DNA of 44,849 nt from Kitasatospora griseola (GCF_014648555.1 NZ_BMRI01000028.1:41544-86392); one strand, 5' to 3'; positions 17,940 to 26,195 are shown, counted from the first letter of the stretch. Program-made: numbers and translations. Notes: a model not told the origin generated them from the sequence alone.

Positions 17940-18368
17940 GTGGCTGTCAAGATCAAGCTGAAGCGTCTGGGCAAGATCCGCTCCCCGCACTACCGCATCG
18001 TCGTCGCCGACTCGCGCACCAAGCGTGACGGCCGCGCGATCGAGGAGATCGGCATCTACCAGCCGACCTACAACCCCTCGAAGATCGAGGTCGACGGCGA
18101 CCGCGCCCAGTACTGGCTGTCCGTCGGCGCCCAGCCGACCGAGCCGGTGCTCGCCATCCTCAAGCTGACCGGTGACTGGCAGAAGTTCAAGGGCCTGCCG
18201 GCTCCGGAGCCGCTGAAGGTCGCCGAGCCCAAGGTCGAGGACTTCTCGCACCTGTTCGCCAAGGCCGTCGCCGGCTTCGAGGACGCCACCACCGGTGTCG
18301 CCATCACCCCGAAGGCCAAGAAGTCGGACAAGGCTGACGAGGCCGAGGCCGCTTCCACCGAGGCCTGA
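17940..18368 (+). CDS. rpsP: 30S ribosomal protein S16
   Basis: 142 residues from GTG 17940 with AGGAGAA upstream. The start VAVKIKLKRLGKIRSPHYRI and the following VVADSRTKRDGRAIEEIGIYQP are the S16 signature. S16 binds 16S rRNA early in small-subunit assembly. The C-terminal acidic, Lys/Glu/Ala-rich tail (about 90-142) is longer than in enterobacteria (82 residues) but usual for actinomycetes. First gene of the rpsP-khpA unit. Confidence 0.97.
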   Translation: MAVKIKLKRLGKIRSPHYRIVVADSRTKRDGRAIEEIGIYQPTYNPSKIEVDGDRAQYWLSVGAQPTEPVLAILKLTGDWQKFKGLPAPEPLKVAEPKVEDFSHLFAKAVAGFEDATTGVAITPKAKKSDKADEAEAASTEA

Positions 18369-18370
18369 GC

Positions 18371-18610
18371 ATGATCGAGGAAGCCCTCGACCACCTGGTG
18401 AAGGGCATCGTCGAGCACCCCGACGAGGTGCAGGTCCGCTCGCGGAACCTGCGCCGCGGTCACACCATCGAGGTGCGGGTGCACCCCGACGACCTCGGCA
18501 AGGTGATCGGCCGGGGCGGCCGCACGGCGCGCGCACTGCGCACCGTGGTCGGCGCCCTCGGCGGTCGCAATGTCCGGGTCGACCTGGTCGATGTGGACAG
18601 CATTCGCTGA
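18371..18610 (+). CDS. khpA: KH-domain RNA-binding protein KhpA
   Basis: 79-residue single KH domain: VRVHPDDLGKVIGRGGRTAR, with the GxxG RNA-binding loop (GRGG), then ALRTVVGALGG. The family binds RNA, often with KhpB/Jag, and is linked to ribosome assembly and cell-envelope control in other Gram-positives. ATG two bases after the rpsP stop, so cotranscribed. A very strong hairpin lies 51 bases downstream. Confidence 0.93.
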   Translation: MIEEALDHLVKGIVEHPDEVQVRSRNLRRGHTIEVRVHPDDLGKVIGRGGRTARALRTVVGALGGRNVRVDLVDVDSIR

Positions 18611-18661
18611 CCTCCACGATCGACCGGCAACGTCAATCGACAGGTCGACCTCCGGGTTTCC

Positions 18662-18695
18662 GGACCGGCCGGGACGCATCCGTCCCGGCCGGTCC
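18662..18695 (+). terminator. 15-bp terminator between khpA and rimM
   Basis: Perfect inverted repeat, arms 18662-18676 and 18681-18695, CATC loop, followed by TTCCCGTTTT. It splits an operon that is usually continuous (rpsP-rimM-trmD-rplS). Confidence 0.85.
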
Positions 18696-18800
18696 TTCCC
18701 GTTTTCCGGGCCCGTTCGTCTTTCAGTACCGCACCACCTCGCTTTCAGCACCCACCACCTCGCTCGCCTCACCCAGGCTCATCTCAGGAGAACGATCACC

Positions 18801-19478
18801 GTGCAGCTCGTCGTCGGCAAGATCGGCCGCGCCCACGGCATCCGAGGGGACGTCAGTGTCGAGGTCCGCACCGACGAGCCGGAACTGCGGCTCGGCCCCG
18901 GCGCGGTCCTCCTCACCGACCCGGCCGGCATCGGACCGCTGACCGTCGAGTCCGGCAAGGTGCACAGCGGACGCCTGCTGCTGCGCTTCGCCGGAGTCAA
19001 GGACCGCACCGCCGCCGAGGCGCTGCGCGGCACCTTCCTGATCGCCGAGGTCGACCCGGAGGAGACCCCCGACGACCCCGACGAGTACTACGACCACCAG
19101 CTGATCGGCCTGGACGTCGTCCTCACCGACGGCACTCTGATCGGCGAACTCACCGAGGTGGTCCACCTCCCGTACCAGGACCTGCTCACCGTCCTGCGCC
19201 CCGACGGCACCGAGGTGCTCATTCCGTTCGTCGAGCAGATCGTCCCCACCATCGACCTGGACGAGCAGCGCGCCGTGATCACCCCGCCGCCCGGCCTGAT
19301 CGACCCCGCCGACGCGGTGGTCGTCTCGTCGCGCGGGGACGCGGGCGATGCGGATGACGTGGATGACGCGGGCGAGTCCGAGGGCTCCGAGGGCGCTGGC
19401 GACTCCGGTTCCGACGACTCCGACTCCGACTCCGATGACTCTGACGGCTCCGGCGGCTCGACCGGGGGTGCGGCGTGA
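18801..19478 (+). CDS. rimM: Ribosome maturation factor RimM
   Basis: 225 residues from GTG 18801, with AGGAG 11 bases before it. N-terminal RimM domain (VQLVVGKIGRAHGIRGDVSVEV) and C-terminal PRC-barrel (DEYYDHQLIGLDVVL, LIPFVEQIVPTIDLDEQRAVI). It helps mature the 30S head with S19. Residues about 180-225 form an acidic Asp/Ser/Gly-only tail (SGSDDSDSDSDDSDGSGGS), built on DNA triplet repeats GAC TCC; this is unusual for the family, which normally ends near residue 175. The GTGA stop overlaps the trmD start. Confidence 0.95.
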   Translation: MQLVVGKIGRAHGIRGDVSVEVRTDEPELRLGPGAVLLTDPAGIGPLTVESGKVHSGRLLLRFAGVKDRTAAEALRGTFLIAEVDPEETPDDPDEYYDHQLIGLDVVLTDGTLIGELTEVVHLPYQDLLTVLRPDGTEVLIPFVEQIVPTIDLDEQRAVITPPPGLIDPADAVVVSSRGDAGDADDVDDAGESEGSEGAGDSGSDDSDSDSDDSDGSGGSTGGAA

Positions 19479-20302
19479 GCGACATGCGGATCGACGTCGT
19501 CACGATCTTCCCCGAGTACCTGGAGCCGCTGAACGTCTCGCTGGTCGGCAAGGCGCGGGCCCGCGGTCAGCTCGACGTGCACCTGCACGACCTGCGGCAG
19601 TGGACCACCGACATCCACCGCACCGTGGACGACACCCCCTACGGCGGTGGGCCCGGCATGGTGATGAAGCCCGAACCGTGGGGTGCGGCGCTGGACGCCG
19701 TCCTCGCGGCCGGCCCCGAGGACGAGGTGCCGACCCTGGTGGTGCCCACCCCCAGCGGTCGACCGTTCACCCAGGAACTCGCCCAGGACCTGGCCTCCCG
19801 CAACTGGCTGGCCTTCGCGCCCGCCCGTTACGAGGGCATCGACCGTCGGGTCATCGAGGAAGCCGCGACTCGGATGCCCGTGGTCGAGGTCTCCATCGGC
19901 GACTACGTCCTGGCCGGCGGCGAGGTCGCCGTCCTGGTGATGGTCGAGGCGATCGCCCGACTGCTGCCCGGCGTGCTCGGCAACGCCGAGTCGCACCGGG
20001 ACGACTCCTTCGCCCCCGGCGCCATGGCCGACCTGCTGGAAGGGCCGGTGTACACCAAGCCCGCCGAGTGGCGCGGCCGTGAGGTGCCGGAGATCCTGCT
20101 CAGCGGCCACCACGGGAAGATCGCCCAGTGGCGGCGCGAGCAGGCTTTCGCCCGCACCCTCGCCAACCGGCCCGACCTGGTGGCCCGTTGGCAGCGCGAC
20201 GCGTTCACCAAGAAGGAACGCGAAGCGCTCAGCGTCCTCGGCCTGGCCTGGGACGACGCTGCCGGCCGATTTCGGTCTGCGGTAGAGCCTGTGGAAGAAT
20301 AG
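19475..20302 (+). CDS. trmD: tRNA (guanine37-N1)-methyltransferase TrmD
   Basis: 275 residues. SPOUT-family enzyme that makes m1G37 using SAM and prevents frameshifting. Seen: IDVVTIFPEYLEPL at the start; DDTPYGGGPGMVMKPEP; the knot motif YEGIDRRVIEEA; EVSIGDYVLAGGEVAVLVM; and LPGVLGNAESHRDDSF. GTG start overlaps the rimM stop by four bases (GTGA), indicating coupling. rplS follows after a 155-base leader. Confidence 0.97.
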   Translation: MSDMRIDVVTIFPEYLEPLNVSLVGKARARGQLDVHLHDLRQWTTDIHRTVDDTPYGGGPGMVMKPEPWGAALDAVLAAGPEDEVPTLVVPTPSGRPFTQELAQDLASRNWLAFAPARYEGIDRRVIEEAATRMPVVEVSIGDYVLAGGEVAVLVMVEAIARLLPGVLGNAESHRDDSFAPGAMADLLEGPVYTKPAEWRGREVPEILLSGHHGKIAQWRREQAFARTLANRPDLVARWQRDAFTKKEREALSVLGLAWDDAAGRFRSAVEPVEE

Positions 20303-20457
20303 GCGACTGCTGTCTGTCGCCCGACTCCCTCCGTGGGGGTCAGTGGACCGGTGCCCCCGCCACGGGGGGTTCATCGTCAGCCGAAGCGACCCGCAGTACC
20401 ACCCAGTTGAGACGAATTTCCGTGGGCGGCCCGTGGCGCCTGCGATGGAGAGCAACG

Positions 20458-20808
20458 ATGAGCAACAAGCTCGCTGCTGTCGACGCGGCCTCGCTGCGTA
20501 CCGACATCCCCGCCTTCCGCCCCGGCGACACCCTGAAGGTGCACGTCCGAGTCATCGAAGGCAACCGCTCGCGCGTCCAGGTCTTCCAGGGCGTCGTCAT
20601 CCGTCGTCACGGCGCCGGCGTCGGTGAGACCTTCACCGTCCGCAAGGTCAGCTTCAACGTCGGTGTCGAGCGCACCTTCCCGGTGCACACCCCGGTCGTC
20701 GAGAAGATCGAGGTCGTGACCCGCGGTGCGGTCCGCCGCGCCAAGCTGTACTACCTGCGTGACCTCCGCGGCAAGGCCGCGAAGATCAAGGAGAAGCGCG
20801 ACGCGTGA
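20458..20808 (+). CDS. rplS: 50S ribosomal protein L19
   Basis: 116 residues from ATG 20458, with GGAG eight bases upstream. Signature: RPGDTLKVHVRVIEGNRSRVQ, then VFQGVVIRRHGAGVGETFTV, then a basic tail YYLRDLRGKAAKIKEKRDA. L19 sits at the subunit interface. The 155 bases before it hold a CCCCC/GGGGG hairpin (about 20354-20370), which could be a leader structure. Confidence 0.97.
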   Translation: MSNKLAAVDAASLRTDIPAFRPGDTLKVHVRVIEGNRSRVQVFQGVVIRRHGAGVGETFTVRKVSFNVGVERTFPVHTPVVEKIEVVTRGAVRRAKLYYLRDLRGKAAKIKEKRDA

Positions 20809-20835
20809 TCGCGCAGGCTCGACGGGGGAAGGCCC

Positions 20836-20865
20836 TCCGACCGGTTTAGACCGGGAGGATAGGCT
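20836..20865 (+). promoter_or_regulatory. Probable promoter of the sip operon
   Basis: TAGGCT (20860-20865) fits the streptomycete -10 and ends eight bases before the sipW ATG. TCCGAC (20836-20841) is a weak -35 at 18-base spacing. The transcript would be leaderless or nearly so. A small CCGGT/ACCGG hairpin (20841-20854) lies between. Confidence 0.45.
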
Positions 20866-20873
20866 CACCCCCG

Positions 20874-21839
20874 ATGAGCACGCACGAGCCACCGACGGAC
20901 CGCGACGGCAGTCCCGCACCTACGGGTACGGACACGCCGACGCGGTCCGTTGTTGTTTCCGGTACCGGGAAAGCGGTCGGCACTGACGCCCGCCCCGAGG
21001 GCGGTACCGGGAACGTCGACCGGTCCGCTGCCCCGGACGCAGGGGGCGATGACGGGGCGACGGCCGATCCGGACGCCGAGGAAGATTCCGGCGGCGCCGA
21101 GGGCACCGAGGGCGCCGGGAGCGCTGAGAGCGCTGAGGGCGCGGCGGACGGCGAGGGCGGGGAAGACGGCGGCGGGCGGCGGTGGTCTCGGGACCTGCTG
21201 TGGATCGGCGCGGTGTGCGTGGTCGCACTGCTGCTGGTGAACGCCTTCGTGGCGCGGCCCTTCGCGGTGCCGTCCGGCTCCATGGAAGGGACATTGCGCC
21301 CAGGCGACCGGGTTCTGGTCAACCAGCTCGCCTACGCCTTCGACGGGCGCCCGCAGCGGGGCGATGTGGTGGTCTTCGACGGCATCGGCTCCTTTCTGCC
21401 CTACCGGGACGAACCGTCCGGGGTGAAGCGACTGCTGGCCGAGGCCGGACTGGCCCCGGCCGGCGACACGGTCTACGTGAAGCGGGTGATCGGGGTGGGA
21501 GGCGACCGGGTCACCTGCTGCGACTCCGACGGTCGCCTGCGAGTCAACGGGGTGCCGCTGGACGAGAGCGCCTATCTGCTCCCCGGCGATGCACCGTCGG
21601 CGGTGCCGTTCGACATCGTGGTTCCCGCCGGCAAGTTGTGGGTGATGGGCGACCACCGCAGTGCGTCCCGCGACTCCCGGGATCACCTCGGTGAGCCCGG
21701 CGGCGGCACCGTGCCCGTGAAGCGGGTGATCGGACGCGCCGACTGGCTGCTGTTCCCCCTCGGCCGGACGACCTCGCTCGACTGGCCGGCGGCATTCGCC
21801 GCGATCGAGGGGACCGGTGGCCATGGGGAGCCGCGGTAG
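20874..21839 (+). CDS. sipW: Type I signal peptidase (first of four, SipW-like)
   Basis: 321 residues. It removes signal peptides from exported proteins at the outer face of the membrane. About 100 residues of Glu/Gly/Ala-rich sequence precede a single membrane anchor (LLWIGAVCVVALLLVNAFV, about 108-126). The catalytic-serine box VPSGSMEGTL and the lysine box YVKRVIGVGGDRV follow, then VMGDHRSASRDSR. There is no C-terminal membrane segment, which fits SipW of S. lividans, the one member without it; naming follows gene order there. The next gene begins inside its last 23 bases. Confidence 0.9.
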   Translation: MSTHEPPTDRDGSPAPTGTDTPTRSVVVSGTGKAVGTDARPEGGTGNVDRSAAPDAGGDDGATADPDAEEDSGGAEGTEGAGSAESAEGAADGEGGEDGGGRRWSRDLLWIGAVCVVALLLVNAFVARPFAVPSGSMEGTLRPGDRVLVNQLAYAFDGRPQRGDVVVFDGIGSFLPYRDEPSGVKRLLAEAGLAPAGDTVYVKRVIGVGGDRVTCCDSDGRLRVNGVPLDESAYLLPGDAPSAVPFDIVVPAGKLWVMGDHRSASRDSRDHLGEPGGGTVPVKRVIGRADWLLFPLGRTTSLDWPAAFAAIEGTGGHGEPR

Positions 21840-23037
21840 ACCCCGGGCCGCCATCGACGGGACGGCCCGCCCCGTGAGCCCACCTCCCGGTTCGCACCTC
21901 GACCCGCCGGAATCCGTGTACCTGCCGGGTCCTGCTCCTGCACCCGTTCCCGAGGGCTTCGACGGAGCAGGTGGCGGCACCGAGGCCACCGGGGTCGACG
22001 GCGCCGAATGGCCCGATGGCGCTGAGGCCGCCGGGGCCGTCGGCGCCGCGAGCGGAACCGGGAGAGTCGGCAGAAATAGGGGAGCCGGGGGAGCTGACGG
22101 AGTCGGGGGAACCGGCCTGCTGCGGGGGAGCGAGGGGGCCGTGGAGGCTGCGGCAGACGGCGGGAGCGGGGCGGTGGACAGTCGTCGGCCGGTCCGGGGC
22201 CGTGCCGAGCGGCGGCGCACCGCCAAGCGGGTCGCGCGCCGTGGGCGTCGCTCCTTTCTGCGCGAGTTGCCGGTGATCGTGCTGGTGGCGCTGGTCATCG
22301 CAGTGGTGCTGAAGACCTTTCTGGTCCAGGTGTTCGTCATTCCCTCCGGTTCGATGGAGCCGACCCTGCAGGTCGGCGACCGGGTCGTGGTGGACAAGCT
22401 CACCCCGTGGTTCGGCTCGGAGCCCGAGCGCGGCGAGGTGGTGGTCTTCAAGGACCCGGGCGGCTGGTTGGAGGGCCACCGCACGTCGTCCACGGACGGG
22501 TCGGTGCTGCACGACGTGAAGTCGGTGTTCTCCGCGGCGGGACTCCTTCCTTCCGATGACGAGCGGGACTTGATCAAGCGGGTGATCGGTGTCGCCGGCG
22601 ACACCGTGGAGTGCTGTGACGCCCAGGGCCGGCTGAGTGTGAACGGCACCCCGGTGGACGAGCCGTACATCGCGCCCGGCAACGTGCCCTCACGGATCAC
22701 CTTCAAGGTGACGGTCCCTCAGAGGCGGCTGTGGGTGATGGGGGACCACCGGGACCTGTCCGCGGACTCCCGCTACCACATGGGCAATCCCGGCTCCGGG
22801 ACCATCCCGGTGGCGAACGTGGTCGGTCGTGCGTTCGTGGTCGCATGGCCGCTCTCCCACTTCGGTCAACTGGGTGTTCCTGATTCACTCTCCTCTCTGC
22901 CGGTGCAAGTGGCAGGATCATCGGCCGTTGGACCGATTCCTGCGGAACCCCCGCTCGTTATGGGTGTGTTGGGCGTCCTCCCGGCTGTTGTTCGGCGGTG
23001 GAGAGCGCCCTGGCGGGCCGGGCCGATGGCTGACTGA
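21817..23037 (+). CDS. sipX: Type I signal peptidase (second of four, SipX-like)
   Basis: 406 residues from GTG 21817 behind GAGGGG; the ATG at 21823 is an alternative. About 145 residues of Gly/Ala-rich low-complexity sequence, ending in a basic patch, precede the membrane anchor (ELPVIVLVALVIAVVLKTFLV). Catalytic boxes: IPSGSMEPTLQVGD (Ser) and LIKRVIGVAGDTV (Lys). WVMGDHRDLSADSR and a C-terminal hydrophobic segment (LVMGVLGVLPAVV) complete the P-type layout. The start overlaps sipW, so the two are translationally coupled. A 9-bp hairpin follows the stop. Confidence 0.9.
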   Translation: MAMGSRGRPRAAIDGTARPVSPPPGSHLDPPESVYLPGPAPAPVPEGFDGAGGGTEATGVDGAEWPDGAEAAGAVGAASGTGRVGRNRGAGGADGVGGTGLLRGSEGAVEAAADGGSGAVDSRRPVRGRAERRRTAKRVARRGRRSFLRELPVIVLVALVIAVVLKTFLVQVFVIPSGSMEPTLQVGDRVVVDKLTPWFGSEPERGEVVVFKDPGGWLEGHRTSSTDGSVLHDVKSVFSAAGLLPSDDERDLIKRVIGVAGDTVECCDAQGRLSVNGTPVDEPYIAPGNVPSRITFKVTVPQRRLWVMGDHRDLSADSRYHMGNPGSGTIPVANVVGRAFVVAWPLSHFGQLGVPDSLSSLPVQVAGSSAVGPIPAEPPLVMGVLGVLPAVVRRWRAPWRAGPMAD

Positions 23038-23041
23038 CCTT

Positions 23042-23077
23042 CCGGTCGGCGCGTGGAAACACGGGCTTGCCGACCGG
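23042..23077 (+). terminator. Hairpin between sipX and sipY
   Basis: Arms CCGGTCGGC (23042-23050) and GCCGACCGG (23069-23077), with an inner CGTG-GAAA-CACG hairpin (23052-23063) closed by a GNRA loop. It begins five bases after the sipX stop. No U-tract follows, so it may attenuate rather than fully stop transcription into sipY. Confidence 0.6.
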
Positions 23078-23242
23078 GAGTGATAGAGAAGTGCTGAAGT
23101 GCTCGGTTCCGGCCTGGTGTCGGGCGTGCCCGGGTAGGGCAAGCCAGAGGCGGGTTTTCGATCGATCGCAGAGTGTGGTGCCCGCTGTGCGGCACTGGTG
23201 AGCGCGGACGCGCAGGCGTCCGCACAGCAGGGAGGAGATGTC

Positions 23243-24166
23243 GTGGGGGATCTGGTGATCGGTGCCCGCTCAGGTGCTCCGGAGCCCGACGGGGAGCCTT
23301 CGGGCAACGCCGACGGGCGACACGCGGAGGACGGTGACGCCCTGCGGGCGTCCGAGTCCGATGCTGCGGAGGAGAGCGACTCGGAGGCGTCGGCCGGGGC
23401 CAAGAAGGCTCCCAAGCAGCGTTCCTTCTGGAAGGAGCTGCCGATCCTGGTCGGCATCGCGCTGATCCTGGCGTTGGTGATCAAGACCTTCTTCGTCCAG
23501 GCGTTCTCGATTCCGTCGGGTTCGATGGAGAACACGCTCCAGGTCGGCGACCGCGTGCTGGTCGACAAGCTCACCCCGTGGTTCGGCTCGGAGCCGGAGC
23601 GCGGCGAGGTGGTGGTCTTCAAGGACCCGGGCGGCTGGCTGAACGACGAGCCCGCCCAGCGCAGCAACAACGCCTTCGTGCGCGGCGTCCAGGACGTCTT
23701 CAGCTTCATCGGGCTGATGCCGTCCAGCGACGAGAAGGACCTGATCAAGCGCGTCATCGCGGTCGGCGGCGACACCGTCGAGTGCCAGGGCTCCGGTCCG
23801 GTCAAGGTGAACGGCATCGCACTCGACGAGCCGTACATCTTCCCGGGCAACACCCCGTGCGGGGAGAAGCCGTTCGGTCCGGTGAAGGTGCCGGACGGTC
23901 GGATCTGGGTGATGGGCGACCACCGCGCCAACTCTCTGGACTCCCGTTTCCACATGGACCAGCCGGGCGGCGGCACCGTCCCGGTCGGGAACGTCGTCGG
24001 CCGCGCCTTCGTGGTGGCCTGGCCGATCGGCGACTGGGCGACGCTGCCCGTTCCCGACACCTTCGACCAGAAGGGTCTGGCGGCCGGCGGGCCGCTCGCC
24101 CCGACGCTGGCCGGTGCAGCCCTGGCCGTCCCCGCCGTGTGGTGGGTGCGCAAGCGCCGTCGCTGA
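23243..24166 (+). CDS. sipY: Type I signal peptidase (third of four, SipY-like)
   Basis: 307 residues. The GTG at 23243 follows GGAGGAG by five bases, preferred over the frame start at 23198. Residues about 1-60 are acidic; the anchor is ELPILVGIALILALVIKTFFV. Catalytic Ser box IPSGSMENTLQVGD; Lys box LIKRVIAVGGDTV; WVMGDHRANSLDSR; C-terminal membrane segment LAGAALAVPAVWWV ending in basic KRRR. The middle part is almost identical to SipX (LTPWFGSEPERGEVVVFKDP in both), so the two arose by a fairly recent duplication. Confidence 0.92.
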   Translation: MGDLVIGARSGAPEPDGEPSGNADGRHAEDGDALRASESDAAEESDSEASAGAKKAPKQRSFWKELPILVGIALILALVIKTFFVQAFSIPSGSMENTLQVGDRVLVDKLTPWFGSEPERGEVVVFKDPGGWLNDEPAQRSNNAFVRGVQDVFSFIGLMPSSDEKDLIKRVIAVGGDTVECQGSGPVKVNGIALDEPYIFPGNTPCGEKPFGPVKVPDGRIWVMGDHRANSLDSRFHMDQPGGGTVPVGNVVGRAFVVAWPIGDWATLPVPDTFDQKGLAAGGPLAPTLAGAALAVPAVWWVRKRRR

Positions 24167-24187
24167 CCGGTCCCAGACCGTCCGCGA

Positions 24188-24247
24188 TTGACTCTTGCGC
24201 GGGCCGTGGTACTCGTGAGTAGTCTGCTCGCACGTGCCACGGCCCGC
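24188..24247. repeat. 11-bp inverted repeat around the sipZ promoter region
   Basis: Perfect arms GCGGGCCGTGG (24199-24209) and CCACGGCCCGC (24237-24247) enclose 27 bases that begin with the palindrome TACTCGTGAGTA (24210-24221). TTGACT at 24188-24193 with TACTCG (24210-24215, 16-base spacing), or TTGCGC (24195-24200) with TAGTCT (24220-24225, 19-base spacing), could be the sipZ promoter. The repeat would then be an operator or a 5' RNA hairpin. Confidence 0.55.
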
Positions 24248-24333
24248 AGTGCTGTCCAGCCCAGGACGGCCACTCCCGGGCAGGCAGCGAGCGCTCGCCC
24301 GGAGCGCGTGAGCGCCAGGAGAGGGCGAAGCCG

Positions 24334-25083
24334 ATGACCAGCGTCGCGGAGCGGACACCGCCCACCGAGGCCAGACCCGCCCGCCGTCGGAGCTCGGCGT
24401 CGATCGTGCAGAGCCTGGTGATCGCGATCGGCTTCGTGATGCTCGTCGGGGGCTTCGCGATGCTCGCCATCCAGTACCGGCCCTACAAGATCCCCACCGG
24501 GTCGATGAGCCCCACCCTGGGGATCGGCGACACCGTCCTGGCCCACACCGTTGACGGGGCGTCGGTCGGACGCGGTGACATCGTGGTCTTCCAGGACCCG
24601 GATTGGGGCAACGCCACCCTGGTCAAACGCGTGGCCGCGGTCGGTGGCGACACCGTCTCCGGCGACCGCGAGGGACGGATCACCGTGAACGGCCACCAGG
24701 TGGACGAGCCCTACCTGGCGAAGACGCCGGTGCCCACCACCGTGTTCTCGGTGACGGTGCCCGAGGGGCGGCTGTTCCTGCTCGGTGACTTCCGCGGGAA
24801 CTCGATGGATTCTCGCAGCCATCTGGACGTGGCCTTCGGTTCCGTTCCGGCCTCCGGAGTGAAGGCGCGGGTCGAGGCGGTGATCCTGCCGCTGTCCCGG
24901 GCAGGGTTGGAGGGGCGCACCGCGGCCTTCGACGAACTGGGTGCGCCGCGTGCGCACCAGGCGGGTGCGCTGCTGCCCGCCGGCTGGACGGCGATCGGCG
25001 GGGCGGCCCTGATCGTGCTCGCCTCGGCGGCGGGCTGGGCGGTCTCGCTGGGTCGCAAGCTGGGGGGACGGCGGAAGGCCTGA
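24334..25083 (+). CDS. sipZ: Type I signal peptidase (fourth of four, SipZ-like)
   Basis: 249 residues, the shortest of the four. N-terminal anchor IVQSLVIAIGFVMLVGGFAM (about 24-43). Ser box IPTGSMSPTLGIGD, with Thr-Gly-Ser rather than Ser-Gly-Ser. Lys box LVKRVAAVGGDTV; FLLGDFRGNSMDSRSH; C-terminal membrane segment (about 215-238) and basic tail. ATG 24334, with GGAG some 12 bases before. In S. lividans the equivalent gene heads its own operon, with unrelated genes downstream; here the Nudix and DUF2469 genes follow in the same direction, matching that. Confidence 0.92.
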   Translation: MTSVAERTPPTEARPARRRSSASIVQSLVIAIGFVMLVGGFAMLAIQYRPYKIPTGSMSPTLGIGDTVLAHTVDGASVGRGDIVVFQDPDWGNATLVKRVAAVGGDTVSGDREGRITVNGHQVDEPYLAKTPVPTTVFSVTVPEGRLFLLGDFRGNSMDSRSHLDVAFGSVPASGVKARVEAVILPLSRAGLEGRTAAFDELGAPRAHQAGALLPAGWTAIGGAALIVLASAAGWAVSLGRKLGGRRKA

Positions 25084-25153
25084 ACCGGGAGCCGGTGGCA
25101 CCCCGGGGCCGGCCCGGAAACGTGCGCAGAACCTCAGGACGGAGCTGAACCAG

Positions 25154-25627
25154 GTGGTGGCCGAGCGTCGCAGAGCCGTCCGCGTGCTGCTGGTGGACCC
25201 GGACGGGCGCGTCCTGCTGCTGCACGGAACCGATCCGGCCACGCCGGGCGTCGACTGGTGGATCACCCCGGGCGGCGGCATCGAGCCCGGTGAGAGCCCG
25301 GCCGAGGCAGCCCGGCGCGAACTGGGCGAGGAGATCGGGCTGACCGAGGTGGAGTGGGGACCGCTGGTTGCGTACGGCACGGTGGAGTTCTCCTTCCGGG
25401 GCAGGGACTACGAGCAGGAGCAGTGGTTCCACCTGGCCCGCACCGGCCGGGGCGAGGTGGCACTGCGGCAGAGCGGGGCGGACGAGCACGCGCTGCTGCT
25501 CGCCGTCCGCTGGTGGACGGTGGGGGAGTTGAGGACCACCGAGGAGACCGTGTATCCGCGCGGACTGGCCGCGCTGGTGGAGCAGGTTCTGACGGAAGGG
25601 CCGCCAGAACTGCCAGTACGGCTCTGA
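25154..25627 (+). CDS. Nudix hydrolase
   Basis: 157 residues with an intact Nudix box, GGGIEPGESPAEAARRELGEEIGL region (about 37-60), fitting G-x5-E-x7-RE-x2-EE-x-G. The family cleaves nucleoside diphosphates linked to another group; the substrate cannot be told from sequence. GTG start at 25154 (another GTG at 25157), with GGAG about ten bases before. It lies 70 bases after sipZ and probably shares its transcript. Confidence 0.92.
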   Translation: MVAERRRAVRVLLVDPDGRVLLLHGTDPATPGVDWWITPGGGIEPGESPAEAARRELGEEIGLTEVEWGPLVAYGTVEFSFRGRDYEQEQWFHLARTGRGEVALRQSGADEHALLLAVRWWTVGELRTTEETVYPRGLAALVEQVLTEGPPELPVRL

Positions 25628-25683
25628 GCACTGGCCCAGTGGTCCACAATGGGGTGGACGTGACGAGTGAGGGGACGCTTGGA

Positions 25684-26010
25684 ATGAGTGCCGAAGACCT
25701 CGAGAAGTACGAGACCGAGATGGAGCTCAAGCTCTACCGGGAGTACCGGGATGTCGTCGGCCTGTTCAAGTACGTGATCGAGACCGAGCGGCGTTTCTAT
25801 CTGACGAACGACTACGACCTGCAGGTGCATTCGGTGCAGGGCGAGGTCTTCTTCGAAGTGGCGATGGCGGATGCGTGGGTCTGGGACATGTACCGACCGG
25901 CCCGGTTTGTTCGGAAAGTCCGCGTGCTGACTTTCAAGGACGTGAATATCGAGGAGTTGGCCAAGAGCGATCTTGAGCTGCCCTCGGACGACTCCGCGTT
26001 CGGGAACTGA
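25684..26010 (+). CDS. DUF2469 family protein
   Basis: 108 residues, starting MSAEDLEKYETEMELKLYRE. The very conserved actinobacterial sequence (VVGLFKYVIETERRFYLTND, then VFFEVAMADAWVWDMYRPAR and VKVLTFKDVN-like VRVLTFKDVNIEEL) identifies DUF2469. No function is established. The ATG at 25684 has GAGGGGA about nine bases upstream; the longer frame to 25354 overlaps the Nudix gene and is rejected. Last gene of the sipZ unit, followed by a GC hairpin. Confidence 0.93.
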   Translation: MSAEDLEKYETEMELKLYREYRDVVGLFKYVIETERRFYLTNDYDLQVHSVQGEVFFEVAMADAWVWDMYRPARFVRKVRVLTFKDVNIEELAKSDLELPSDDSAFGN

Positions 26011-26031
26011 CCGCTCTGCGGCTGAACGGCC

Positions 26032-26052
26032 GGCCCGGGAGTGCCCCGGGCC
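26032..26052 (+). terminator. Terminator hairpin after the DUF2469 gene
   Basis: Perfect 8-bp stem GGCCCGGG/CCCGGGCC with a 5-base loop, 21 bases past the stop codon. Confidence 0.65.
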
Positions 26053-26195
26053 CGACTGCCCGGGGTGGGCGAGGAACGGCGCGGCCGACCGCGCCCTTCC
26101 CTCCGAGCGACCGCACCTTGAGGAGCTGCGGCGATGCCCGGGTCACCGAGACTGGTCGCCGAGATCGCCGATTGTCCAGCGCATTTTTGAGTTTG

